Assembly: GCA_963920765.1 (NCBI GenBank)
Contig: OY987252.1
Span: 3,829,966 to 3,893,965, forward strand
Source: Ulota crispa
Taxonomy: Eukaryota > Streptophyta > Bryopsida > Orthotrichales > Orthotrichaceae
Length of the DNA: 64,000 nt
Direction of reading: 5' to 3'
The notes below the pieces were generated by a model. It ran no database searches. It saw only the letters and a list, made by a program, of their open reading frames with translations, and was not told the origin of the DNA. Both the position numbers and the translations under genes were made by a program. The number at the start of each line of letters is the position of its first letter. Positions within the stretch are counted from its first letter, which is position 1. Of this stretch, positions 12,161 to 22,995 are shown piece after piece.

Positions 12161-13309
12161 TTAAAAAATATCCAAAACTATTCAAAAGTCAATAGAATTA
12201 TGATTTTATAATTGCAAGGATTTAATTCCGTAACTTTTCACAATTTCATGTTATTTGAAGCTATCAAACTATGGAGGCTATTTTAACAAAATAAGGTTTT
12301 TTTTACAAAAAAACTAGCACTAAATAATACTTGTTAATGAATCCAAACTTTTCCTGCAGCAATCCTATTGAGATTTGTGAATTCTAATAAAAGTTTATAA
12401 CCAAAATCAAAAGGATGTAAATAAACAATTTATTTAAAATTTCTAAACTCCTTCTCTGATTTTAGCTCATAACTTTTGATAAAAAGATTGAAATCCAAAA
12501 ACAACTATAAAAAGTGAAAGTAAAATACATTCACCAACTTTTTTTAGTTCTAAGTTTTTTGAAAAAAAGTCCTTTAATGGGCCAAAATAGCCTCCAAAGT
12601 CTATTGGCTTACTAAAAACATGAACATTTAATGTACAAATACAATCATGATTATGTTGTGCACATGTATGAGTGCATGTGTGCTAGTGGTTGTGAATGAT
12701 GTGGTAGTCTTGTGGTTTGTAAACCTAGTGGTAGGAGGTTTGAATTCCACTGCCGGCACTCGTGCTTGGTGCCGTGGGCAACAACTTGGCCCCTAAAAAA
12801 ATTTGATTTTTTTATTAAAAAAAAGAAAATTTTACAAAAAAAATCACGTTTAAATTTTTTTTAAAAGAACTAGATAATATGAAATAAGTGAAAATTAACA
12901 AAAAATCAACAGAAAATTAACGAAAAACAACATAAAATCAACAAAAAATCAACATACTCTTTTTGAAAAGTACCCAAATCAACTTGACCAAATCAACAAA
13001 AAAAATCAACAGTTTTCAATTGAAATTCTGTTGATTTTGTGCTAAATTTTCTACTAGTGTTGAGAAAACCCTAAACTGCAAAGGGAGTCACAATCATGAC
13101 CCTAACCCCTTACGCTTCTAAATAAAGTTGAAATGTCACAGTATTGTAATAACTAATAAGTACACGTACTTCAAGTTTAAGCCATGTAGCATGTGTTTTT
13201 GCTATGGACATATACTTGCCTTCCCATCTTTGAGCAATTACATGAAAGTTTGAATCCTAAGGCCAAAGAATTAGCGTCAATTAATTCCACAAAAAGTTAT
13301 TTGTCACTT

Positions 13310-14170
13310 GTTAGGTCATTCCCCTAGAAGTAAATATTTCCAATGCGTTTCAAATAAAAAAAGGGCTTGGTCCTCTTGTTGTTGAAGAGTACAAAGTTAG
13401 AATTAAAAACAAATCCTAAAGCATACTAGTAGGGTCTTATCACTTGGAGGCTTGGAGCTTTGAGTGGCAAATTATGTTAGTTTAGGGATCCTCTAAGGGA
13501 CCGTAGTCCCTTCAGGGGACATGTTGGACTTTGGGCCTGTATGTATGGCTAAACTATTTTGTGTGATTTTTTGAAACATTTGTGGAAGGTGGGGAATTCA
13601 AAGATCTATGTGGAAATCTACTTTTTTCTTCAAACTGACATTCCATGAAGAACATATGCATGATTTTATGAAAACTTGGGGAGGACTTCCTGTCCAAGAC
13701 TCCGGACAATCCAAAAACTTCTTTAATTCATTTTCTTTTTTTAAATTCACATTTTAAACTTGTTCTTTATGTTTTTGTAATAGGTCAACCGTGAGAGGCA
13801 TTAAATCATTCAATTTCTATCAATGACATGGTGGTTATGAGGAGCTTTTGATTGCGGTCCATTTTGGATTCTCCACTCTAAAAAAAACTTTAAACTTTGA
13901 AGTCATTCGTTTTACTAAATTTTTCTATTTTTGGATAAAAATTAAACCAAAGGAAATAGATTTTTTATTACAACATTATAATCATTAGGATTTGCATTTT
14001 TCAATTCAATAAGTAAATGCTAAACAATTTAATGTTTTGACTCATTTTCTACTTCTTTTTGCTTACTATTTTTTCCCATGTGCTTGTGCTATATAGTTCG
14101 AATTGATTTGAAAATTCTCCCACATATACCTAGATTGATCTCCTACATGCAAAAAAAGAATGCAACTTGG
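13310..14170 (+). repeat. Dispersed repeat family A, copy 1
   Basis: The stretch 13775-14165 matches the reverse complement of about 38950-39310 over nearly its full length, with shared words such as GACTCATTTTCTACTTCTTT and TTGATTTGAAAATTCTCC. The edge near 13310-13375 (CATTCCCCTAGAAGT, then GGGCTTGGTCCT) also recurs near 38660-38730. No coding potential or clear ends, so the type is unknown. Confidence 0.6.
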
Positions 14171-14254
14171 GGTACATCATCTTTTTTGTTATAAGAGTGC
14201 TTAAAGGCTCTTGATATTTTTGGGTTTAGGATTTAATTTTTTTATCCCGATAAA

Positions 14255-14275
14255 AAGGATTTAGGGTTTAGAAGT
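14255..14275 (+). promoter_or_regulatory. Telo-box-like motif 5' of the RING relic
   Basis: GGATTTAGGGTTTAGAAG precedes the third GCCGTCC tract. The combination is like that at the hAT and kinase-like relics. A function is inferred from position only. Confidence 0.3.
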
Positions 14276-14329
14276 TAGGGTACCCTTTTTATGTACAGTT
14301 GTACATGCCATCCATGAGAACTCAAGACC

Positions 14330-15190
14330 GTTGAAATGGACGGGCCGCCATCCAATGGAGAGTAGAGTTTGTTTTTTTTTTTTTTTTTTTTTTAAATAGT
14401 GCCAAAGTGGCAATTAAAATGTTATAGTGCTACTCCATATTTCAACATTCATCCACAAATTGGATATAAAATATCACATTAGCACGTGTTACATGTCTAT
14501 AATTTGGTTTTCATTCATTATTTGGCAATTTCATCCAAGTTTTTTTAAAGTCTTAAATTTCTCGACGATTTCATCCAAATATTAGTGTTTTTCTTCTATA
14601 GGATTGTTGCTAGTAAAAAAAATAGGTGCAATTCTGCCCCAAATCACCAGAAAATCAAACCCTGCTGCAGACGGAGTGATGGATGGGAGGTTCAGGGGCC
14701 GTCGCCCTGAAACAATGGGCCATCAACGTTCAATTGTAGCCGTCCAACAGGATGGACCATCCATCCGCCAAAGCCGTCGATAGGTGGCGTAGGCCATCCA
14801 AGCCTTGACGGTCACTCCAAGCCGTTGAGGTTGTTGAGGAGCGATGGTGGCTGTTGATGATGTTGACTTGTCCGTTCGTGTAGGCCGTCCATGGGCCGCA
14901 ATGGCCTTTGAATTTTGAAGATGAGAACATGAGGCTCAAGAAGGCGCCTTGACCTTGTGGACTAACTGCCAAACCTTTAGACAGACCATTGAGGTGGCGG
15001 ACGGTCCATCAAAGCGGTGAACAGTCCTCCAAACCTGCCGACGGACTCCCCGTTGACACGCAGCCCGTTGACTAATACAGATGGCCCTAAACTTTTCATG
15101 ATGGCAATACAAGACTGCAGACGGCCCTTCAAACCTGTTGACAAGCTACTGAACCTCTGTGGACGCTCCGTGGACGCCCTGGCCATCGAT
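14330..15190 (+). repeat. GCCGTCC-rich tract 3 (with a T run)
   Basis: Motifs GGACGG, GCCGTCC, CCATCC, GCCGTTGA and GGACGGCCC recur from 14338 to about 15180. A T22-like run at about 14372-14393 and 250 bases of plain AT-rich DNA interrupt it. It lies 5' of the coiled-coil/RING relic. Open frames on both strands across it look like by-products of the repeats. Confidence 0.55.
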
Positions 15191-15500
15191 AGAGGGGCGT
15201 GTTCATCCACATCAATGGTCCAGATTTGGATTTTTAATGCCGATTTGACCCCAATTACCAACCCAATTAGCTTGGGTAATTGGAGTGTATAAACTTGCAA
15301 AATCCCTTCATTACCGTGCTTCCTCTTTTGAGTTGCTTTGTCTTGGCTTGAAAAAGCTTTGCATTGCAATTTGAGAATTGGTGTCATACACATGGCATTG
15401 CTTTGCCAAATTTCAGTTGCCTCCATGCAATAGAAGGCAAAGCAATTTACCATTTGTATCCTCCTACAAATTGTGTTTTTTCCCTGTGCAGGTAAAGAGT

Positions 15501-17803
15501 ATGGTTACTCCAAGCTCCCTAGTTCACTTAAGAAATGAAGGTGAACTCTCAAGGAACACAAGGGGGAACAGGTCGGTGGTGGATTGGAACACATATCATG
15601 ATGTGGGGATTTTGGCACGTCATGGTTGGGAATAGGAGGTGGAACCGCAGACAAAAATGACATGTCGGAAGTACATTGACTGAGCCCACATAAATCGCCA
15701 CTGGGATCTTATATTGTATGAAATACACGTGAAATCTAAAGTAGCAAACATCAAGATTTGCAAGCACGCTGCGTTCAAGAAGAGGTTGACAAAAGTGACA
15801 TTGGCACTTTAGAGGGAAGTCGCAAAGAAGGATGCAACGCTCTCACAGAGCCAAATAGTGTATGCAGAGGTTTTTGTTGGGAAGGATGTAGATTGGACTA
15901 TCTACCAAGCCACTAAATGGAAAAACTGATTTCCAAATGTACTTTGCAGTATTTTTGCAAATGATGACATGCCCTTGGTGAATATGCCAGTGCACATGGA
16001 AGAGGTTGAACCAATGGCACAAAATATTCCGGCAAATGATGGTGGAGGCCATGTGGAAGTCCTTCACGGAGTGGAAGTTCACGATGCGGCAGTGGAGGCT
16101 GAACCACTGGAGGAACGCGAGTTGCATGTACCAAATGTAGCAAACGAGATTGTGGTTCCAGCGGCAACTGTAGAGCATGTAACCGCAATTGTTCCGCCGC
16201 AACAAGAGAATATTGTCTCCAATCTAATTCTTGGAGCGACCGCCAATGATGAGGAACTTCAGCACTTGCGCGGCTTAGTGTTAACACTGCTAGCAAAGAA
16301 GGACAAGGCAATAAGGGCACATGTAACAGATGTGGAATTCCATAGAGTAAGGGTGCAATGCCTCATGGATGAGAATGACACGTTAGTTAGAAGCCACGCC
16401 ACCCTTCTAGCTTGCGAAGGACTATTGAGCATGGACAACATTCCATTGCTAGACAATGTTGTGGCGAGCGTCTCATGTGTTGCAGATGACAGCCCACTAG
16501 CCACCACTCATGCAAATGAATTTGTGGTACGACCTCATTTATCATTCCTACCTCAAACTTTCAAGGGTGAAAGTTCAAATGCGACCGGGGCTGAAGCAAT
16601 CCAAGTGGTGCAAAACCTTGGCAGGCTTAGCGGGCTTACACTTGATTTCAACACCATGCGTGCACGTGCAGAGCAAGCAAAAGTAGAGGTAGCAAGTACA
16701 AAGACAAACATGGAAGAACTCACAAACTCCTTGAGCGCTCTTGAACTTTGCTCCGTGGCAGCTAAGGATAATGTTGTGGTTCTCACCACATCAAACTCAG
16801 AGCTGCAACAAAGATTGGACATTCTAAAGGCCTTGATTACAAGATTGGTCCAAAGCCTTGAAAAGAAGGGAATGTTGCTGTCGTTGCTCAGCATGAAGTT
16901 CGTAGGCAACATTTTAGAGAACAAGGCTTTGCAAATGCAACGAGAAGTGGAGAGAGTAGCTGCAAAATTCAATGATGGAGGTCATTGTTATTTTGGCTTG
17001 ACCTTGTGGCCTTGCATTGAAGAGATGTTCCCCGCGACGTTGCCAACAAACCGCTTGAACACAAGCATTGATTGGAACATGGATCCAAGTTTACAATTTG
17101 AATAGAACAGTTCACAATGTAGGCATTTGCGCAAGGCCAAGTAGGCAAACCCTCATTATTGTGGCCTGAAGTTCAAGATGATATAAAGGACGGCACGGTA
17201 TGCAATATGTGTCAAGCGCCTTTTGGCCCCGGGGGTGGATGGAGCCTTGACACATGCCCACATATGTACCATCTTGGGTGTCTCATTGCCCACATGGTGA
17301 CCAAAAAGAGATGTGTTATTTACAAGGCCCCCTTTCATGACCGGCTTTACAAAATGTTTGGCCTCCAAAACAACATGCCAATTCATTGCAAACATGACAA
17401 AGACAATTTACCAAGGCCCGGCAATAGGGTTCATTGAGGGAAGGATTTGTCATGGCTGTGGAAGTGGTCCTTCAACTTCCGTCATCTACTGACACAAACC
17501 ATGGACAAGGCTATACGGTTTGAAAGTGTGGAGAGCGTCACCAACATCATCAAGGGGGTGATTAGAGATGGAGATCATGAGCGCCGATTGTATGCAGGTT
17601 AGCTTGCTAGTGGACATTGAGACACAATTGGCGACGTCTTTTCACGACAACCCCACTCACAGTCTATACAATATGACAACAAAGGTTGCAATGTGGGATT
17701 GATCGCCAACATGACTTTTGAACAACAATCAGCCTTTGTTGAAGACAATACATTTCACAAGGTTCAATTGTTGAGTTCCATGTACAACTACATTCATAAT
17801 TAA
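15501..17803 (+). pseudogene. Coiled-coil protein with C-terminal RING-like finger, broken
   Basis: A pyrimidine-rich 3' splice-like site (TTTTTTCCCTGTGCAG, to 15490) precedes ATG 15501. One frame runs to 17105, interrupted by TAG 15633, TGA 15681, TAG 15810 and TGA 15927. From 15969 it is open for 378 codons, with a helical, coiled-coil-like part (about 16600-16990). After a frame change near 17103 the second frame (TAG 17120, TGA 17435, TAG 17600, TGA 17618) runs to TAA 17801. It includes a RING-like finger: CNMC at 17201-17212, CPHMYHLGC at 17255-17281, C at 17312. The last expected cysteine is Tyr at 17321 (TAC), one G-to-A change from TGC. RING proteins are often ubiquitin ligases; here that is only family knowledge. 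I do not recognise the N-terminal part. Confidence 0.6.
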
Positions 17804-19265
17804 TACAATAGGCCAATAGTAGCTCTATTGACCACTTTGCAATCTCAGAACAAGTTGCAAAGGTTTTTGAGAAATGGCGTAGATTTAGCGCCAAATTTTA
17901 TAGATCTAGGAGATGCCTAGATATTACATTTTTGAAGTATTTTTGATATATACCATAGCACAAGACATTGTAATATGAGGAGATGAGTGAATTTTTTTTG
18001 GGAAATGTGTGCAAGTAGTCTACATGGATGTAAATTTATACAGGAATTTGTTCAAAACAAAAATCCAAAAAGGCTTAGCAATTGTTGTTGCACTTGCAAA
18101 ATTTGGTATGAAATGAAGCATTTACAATTCATAATGTCTTCTCTACATATTGTATTGTGCATTTGTATTATGGTTGCTTGCGTAACACAAGTAGAGTATA
18201 TTCCTAAACCACAGATTAGTGTAGTAAACCCATGGAAATAAACACTTTTGTTAAACAACTGCATAATGTGATTTGGAATGACTACATGTATTACAAGCAT
18301 TTTACTACATCACCTAGTGACCAAACCAATTTTTGTACTTTCTTTGTAATTGAATAAAATATAACATGATGAACCACTCCTTTTCCACCCTTTTTTACAG
18401 ATGTAACTAATAGAATATGGTGAAAGACACAATTTTTCCAACGTTATAAGAAATGCATCATATAATTATTTGCGTACTAAAATAGGGGCCATCATATAGA
18501 GAATTTGGTTTCACATTGACGTACATGTGCACAGAGCATAATTTTTGTTGCCCAAATGTAAAATCCTAGAATTTAACATTGAATTGTACATTACATATTT
18601 ATGTAAGATAGGACTTGAAACCTCTAAGATTCAAACCCTATATCAAAATAACCAAGTAAATTATCTAGGGTATGGAAATGCTTACAGTCCTAATAACATT
18701 GTGCTAAACCCCTAAAAACCAAAACAACTAAAACAATTCAGAGTACATAAAATATATAGGTAATTTTTGATTGCAAGATTTTTTTAATGGCAAAGTTTGC
18801 AATTTGTTTTTTTGTAGACACTAGCAAGGCTTGAACCCACATCTCAATTTAGACCATAATAAGAGTTTTAAAATAGAAGGAGAAGTTAGAAGCCATAACT
18901 AAAAGAGATTTAGATATAAAGCAAAACTTGAGTTGCAACAAACTATTGAGAATTGAGATTGTTATAATCCAAGCAGAATATGTATGCAGAGGTCAAAGCC
19001 AATTTTTTTTACTACATACAATTTATGTAAACTATATTTGCATTTCTCTTGTAAATTATAAGTGATGAAGTGAAGTCTAGAATAATTAATTGGAGGCCTA
19101 AACAAACTTCAATAGTTTGTAGCCATGTTCTCTTGGTTTATTGTTCCTTCATAAGAAATACTTAAGTATGCTGGAATGGCCTCTACACTTGGAAAAAAAT
19201 GACAACAATACAACAATGACATTTAAAACACAAATGCAATTTTAAATCTCCCTTGGACATCTGTG
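17804..19265. other. AT-rich non-coding stretch
   Basis: No supportable gene. Short open frames at 17987-18241 (+) and 18052-18300 (-) overlap each other and show no recognisable motif. Fragments such as GCTTGAACCCACATC (about 18833) recall a tRNA B-box but no tRNA fold is evident. Confidence 0.4.
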
Positions 19266-19350
19266 CTAAAATGCGGTGTGTTGGTGAAGGCCCAATGGCC
19301 CACGGCCTAGTAACTAGGAAGTCATTGGTTCAAACCCTTGACGTTGCAAT
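19265..19350 (+). repeat. tRNA-like (SINE-like) relic, copy 1
   Basis: GGTGTGTTGGTGAAGGCCC is followed after about 35 bases by GGTTCAAACCC, a good match to the pol III B-box. The same pair recurs near 20540 and 21110. I see no clear A-box, so SINE origin is tentative. Confidence 0.35.
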
Positions 19351-19479
19351 TATTTAGAAGTTGTTATTCATGCCTATAACTTTTAATTATGGCAGAGTAA
19401 TATGGAATAAAATGGTGGAGGTGAAACTCAATTGCAATGTTGAACTTTTCTTTATTTTGTAGTTCTTCAAAACAAATAC

Positions 19480-20160
19480 TGCAGCCCCTAAGGCCTAAAG
19501 GACCATTGTCTCGTCCAGGGACAAATGGGATTTTGGGCAAATTCTTATGGCTAAATCACTTTGCGTGATTTATGAAACTTTTATTAAAGGTCAGAAGATC
19601 AAAGATCTACGTGGATTTGCCATTCTCCCTTCATTCCAATGGTTATTGAAGATGTTAGAAATTAAAACCTATGAAGTGTTGCTCCCTGGGCAGTCAATAA
19701 CTTCTTTAAAATTTTCTTTTTTTTCAAATAAGAATTTGAAGTAGGTTCTTTAGACTTATATAGATGTGGAGAGCTTTGAATCATTCAATTTTGATTGATG
19801 AGATGAAAGTTATGAGAAGTTTTAGTTTACAAGTAGGTGTGGTTGTGCTTTGGAAAAATGACTTATGAACTATTGAATGTCATTTTTGAATATAAATTTA
19901 ATATGAAACCCTAAAAAAAATATTGAAAACAGAAAGGGACCAAAGGATGAAGATTGCTTGGTACTTCCTAGGACAATCTCACCATTGGGATTCTTGTGAC
20001 CCAATTCCATTGCTAGATAATGAGTAATGTAACATTTTGTTCAATTTGAAACCATCTTCTATTTAGTTTTTTTTTTAATAATGAAAATTAAGTATTTTTT
20101 GTACCAATTTTTTTCCAAAGACTCTCAACTCAATTCTCCACCCTAAAAAAATAAACCTTA
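19480..20160 (+). repeat. Dispersed repeat family A, copy 2 (partial)
   Basis: Words such as GCTTTGAATCATTCAATTTT, GATGAAAGTTATGAG and CAAAGATCTACGTGGA match copy 1 (13,560-13,840) and the reverse complement of the 39,250-39,310 copy. The second half diverges. Non-coding. Confidence 0.5.
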
Positions 20161-20454
20161 GAACTCCATGGTGCAAAAATTTGAAGTTAAAAGAGCTCAA
20201 AGTCAAGTAAACTAGTCGTGCAAGGTGCAAAAAGCTTGTTTTTTATTGTGTAAATGTTAATATATTGTAATCTATGCAATCAAAGTTTTTAAGTTTTGAA
20301 TGACACATTCTTATACAAGTCTAGTACAAGATCCTACAGTCAGATATGCAAGAATACTAATCTTCAAAGTTTTTTATCCTTTCCCGTAGAAGTGACAAGT
20401 TTGAGTGTCTTTTGAAAAAATAAATACCTTGGTTCTTCAAGGCCTAGTCACTGA

Positions 20455-20615
20455 AATAGCCTCCAAACTTGCAAAATAAAGGTAGTGCTGTGATTTACAA
20501 TACAAGTACAGTATTAATTCACTATTGGACATCTAGCCTAGCACTTGGTGTGTTGCTGAAGGTCCATGGGCTGGTATCCAAGGGGTTTGGGGTTCAAGTC
20601 CTCCCGGCGGCAGAT
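20455..20615 (+). repeat. Direct repeat with SINE-like part, copy 2
   Basis: AACTTGCAAAATAAAGGTAG through GTACAGTATTAATTC and GGACATCT to GGTGTGTTGCTGAAGG is repeated almost exactly at 21,030-21,130. It ends with a B-box-like GGTTCAAGTCC. Probably two copies of one dispersed element. Confidence 0.55.
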
Positions 20616-20616
20616 G

Positions 20617-20798
20617 ACCACGGTTGTGGGTGAGGTCTTGTCAAGATATACTGGTCCTAGATATCAACGCATGGTTCTCATGCAGACCTATCCGGATGTG
20701 GTTGAATTTTGCAATCACATCCGGATAAATTTGCATGTGGACCATTTGTTGACTTTGAGGAGTTGTATATCTTGATAAGATCTTGCCCCCAACCGTGG
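20617..20798. repeat. Palindromic foldback (about 180 bp)
   Basis: The left arm starts ACCACGGTTGTGGG and the right arm ends CCCCAACCGTGGT. Internal pairs include CTTGTCAAGATATAC with TATATCTTGATAAG and ATCCGGATGTG with CACATCCGGAT around a 10-20 base centre near 20707. Because of the palindrome, open frames on the two strands encode similar peptides, so neither is likely to be a gene. Confidence 0.75.
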
Positions 20799-21015
20799 TT
20801 GTCCATCCATTGATTGTAGCTGCCAAGAACCCTTGCATCAGCACCAGCCAACACAGCATGATTTGCAAACTTTTTGCATTTTCTACCCTTTCATCAGTAC
20901 AACTTTTAAATTAAGAATTGAAATCTGAAAAAAATTGGAGGCAAAACTAAACTACATTAGCCAACTTTTCTCTGTTCAAAGATTCTTGAAAACAAATACT
21001 TTAGTGTGCTAAAAT

Positions 21016-21185
21016 AGCCTCAAAACTTCAAAACTTGCAAAATAAAGGTAGTATTGTGATTTACAATACAAGTACAGTATTAATTCTCTATTGGACATCT
21101 GGCCTAGCATAAGGTGTGTTGGTGAAGGCCCATGGGTTGTAATCCATGAGGCCCTAGGTTCAATTCCTTGCCCTTGCACTTCCTT
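21016..21185 (+). repeat. Direct repeat with SINE-like part, copy 3
   Basis: Near-identical to 20,455-20,600 over about 110 bases, then GGTGTGTTGGTGAAGGCCC and a B-box-like GGTTCAATTCC. It lacks the palindrome found after copy 2. Confidence 0.55.
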
Positions 21186-21956
21186 GCAAGGGGGAGGACC
21201 AAAGGAAGTTCCGGTGTGGCAAAATTGTGTCAACATATGAATTGTGCAAGTGCCTGCCGTTCAGGGTCCGCATCTACGTGCTTGTAGTACATCGATGCAT
21301 ACCTTGAAGGGCATGTGCATGCATGTTTCCTTTGTTGTTGCAATCTTGCCCTAAATCCTAAACCATCTAGCGATTGCAACTCCTCACAGTAGCATTGGCC
21401 AACACAATCTTTTACATTTTCTTGGATTTCATGGTCTCAAGTGCAAAGCAACTTGTAGGCTATAGCGTGCTCATTCCTTGCGCAACCTTACCCACACACT
21501 TGTTTGTCCATTGATTGCAACTATCATATCACTTACAGAAATTGCTGGCCTTGATGGAAAGACTTAGACAACTATAGTTAATAGGCATTCATGGTTGTAG
21601 GCAAGAGATCGCATGTATCAAAAATAACAAGTTTGCATTCACATACTAGCAATTCTAATTGGCTTTTGCATGTTAGGGTGGATTCGGATTTTGCTGCATC
21701 GTGCTCCATGTAATTGAGCTGGGACTTGGGAGGATCGTGTGGTTGAAGGGCCTAGTGGAAGGAATCTCCTAAACCTCTTTTGTGGCTCTTCAAGACTTTG
21801 CAAGTTTATTCTAAATCATCATATTTTACCCCATTTCTTAGGTCAATTTCTCTAGGAGAGGTGATTTGGGTTTTCATTTGTTTTTCCTAAGCCATCGTTG
21901 TGAATTAGTTTGTTCCCTCTATTCAATGTTTTGGTTGCTGACTCCACATCACCAAG

Positions 21957-22223
21957 TCAGTTGCTAGATTGCCTACTCACAACCTGATTGACAACCACTT
22001 CAAACACCCAACAATGAATCAGCGTACTACTATTAGTGAGAAAAGCTTCCCTCACAAACCACACCTCTTGCACTAGTCGTTGTGGATCATTATAGAGGAA
22101 ACGCGAACTCCATACAACCAATAACAATTGCAAATTTGAAATAAAGTGGCCTCTATGGCGCTCTAAATTTGCCGGATCTACTTCTCTGTGTTCTTCTCCG
22201 TGCGTGGCTTCACCAAACAACAA
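21957..22223 (-). other. Unrecognised minus-strand open frame, possibly a gene relic
   Basis: The 88-codon frame has an even, protein-like composition (DPANLERHRGHF, then VVWSSRFLYNDPQRLVQEVW), unlike the low-complexity frames nearby. It has no ATG at the 5' end and I recognise no family. It lies downstream, in its own direction, of a GCCGTCC tract at 22.5 kb. This is the same arrangement as the hAT, kinase and RING relics, which is the only contextual support. Confidence 0.3.
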
Positions 22224-22524
22224 ATTGCTAGAGGCGTGTCAATTGCAAATTTAGTTGGAAGCACACTTGTATTTTCACCACTCTACCCAGCACTACACTT
22301 GTATTGTCAAATATTGTTGGCAACACTCATTACAAACCTTGAAACTAAATGTCAACAAAATGTTGCCAACACTAAATGTGAAGGTATATACTAATTGTTA
22401 AGGTTGTAAATTTTGGGAGTAATTTTTATGTACAAGGTTATATTTAGTGTTTGAATTTGATTTTGGTAAAGATTTAGTCAACACATTTATTCAAGAAGTT
22501 ATGTATGAATTTTATAAGGTGTTG

Positions 22525-22995
22525 AAGGGGATCGTCCAACCAGGCCGTCCACTAGGGCGTTAAACAAGGCCGTCCATGTGGCTGTCCACGTGGCCGTCCC
22601 CTAAACCATCAAACTAGGCCGCCCATCTGGCCGTTCAAGAAGGCCGTCAAACTAGGCCGTCCATCTGGCTGTCCAAGAATGCCATCACATTAGGCCGTCC
22701 ATCTTGTCGTTCAACCGAGATGTCCATTTGGCCATCAAACCAAGCCGTCCATTTGGCCGTCCATATCAACAGTCAACGTGGAGTTGCGGACTGTCGACCC
22801 GGCCGTCCAACAAGGTTTATTGTTGACTGAAGCCGTCCAACGTGTGCATCTCGACGTCCATCCAGTGGATTACGCAATCGCTGCCGACGGTTTTGTTGAT
22901 AGATTCATCCGTCCATTGCTATTTTTCATCCATTTTTGAAAGTCTGTTGACAAATTTCATCCTGATGGACGCCAGGGTTGGATCTTGATGCCTAG
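22525..22995. repeat. GGCCGTCC-rich tract 4
   Basis: The clearest of the four tracts: GGCCGTCCA, GGCTGTCCA, GGCCATC, GGCCGTTCA and similar forms recur every 12-17 bases from 22,530 to about 22,830, then more loosely to 22,990. Variants are mostly C/T or G/A changes at the CpG. No gene lies within it. Confidence 0.65.

Larger units (their letters stand above)
10074..13059. mobile_element. Non-autonomous CACTA-type DNA transposon (2,986 bp)
   Basis: The left end is CACTAGTAGAAAACT and the right end is AAATTTTCTACTAGTG, an inverted pair of the CACTA type. The element is flanked by TTG at 10071-10073 and TTG at 13060-13062, the 3-bp duplication expected for CACTA elements. Subterminal repeats of AAATCAACAG and its complement CTGTTGATTT cluster in both ends, several as small hairpins (for example 10094-10131). 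There is no transposase frame inside. The interior carries a GAATCTTTGA minisatellite and a nested MITE. Confidence 0.8.

Noticed and set aside
2353-17803. Fungal RIP as the cause of the C-to-T stops
   Set aside because: RIP acts on both strands and prefers CpA; the host looks like a plant and Trp codons are largely spared.
19265-21185. Functional tRNA genes
   Set aside because: Only B-box-like words are present; no cloverleaf with an anticodon arm could be drawn.
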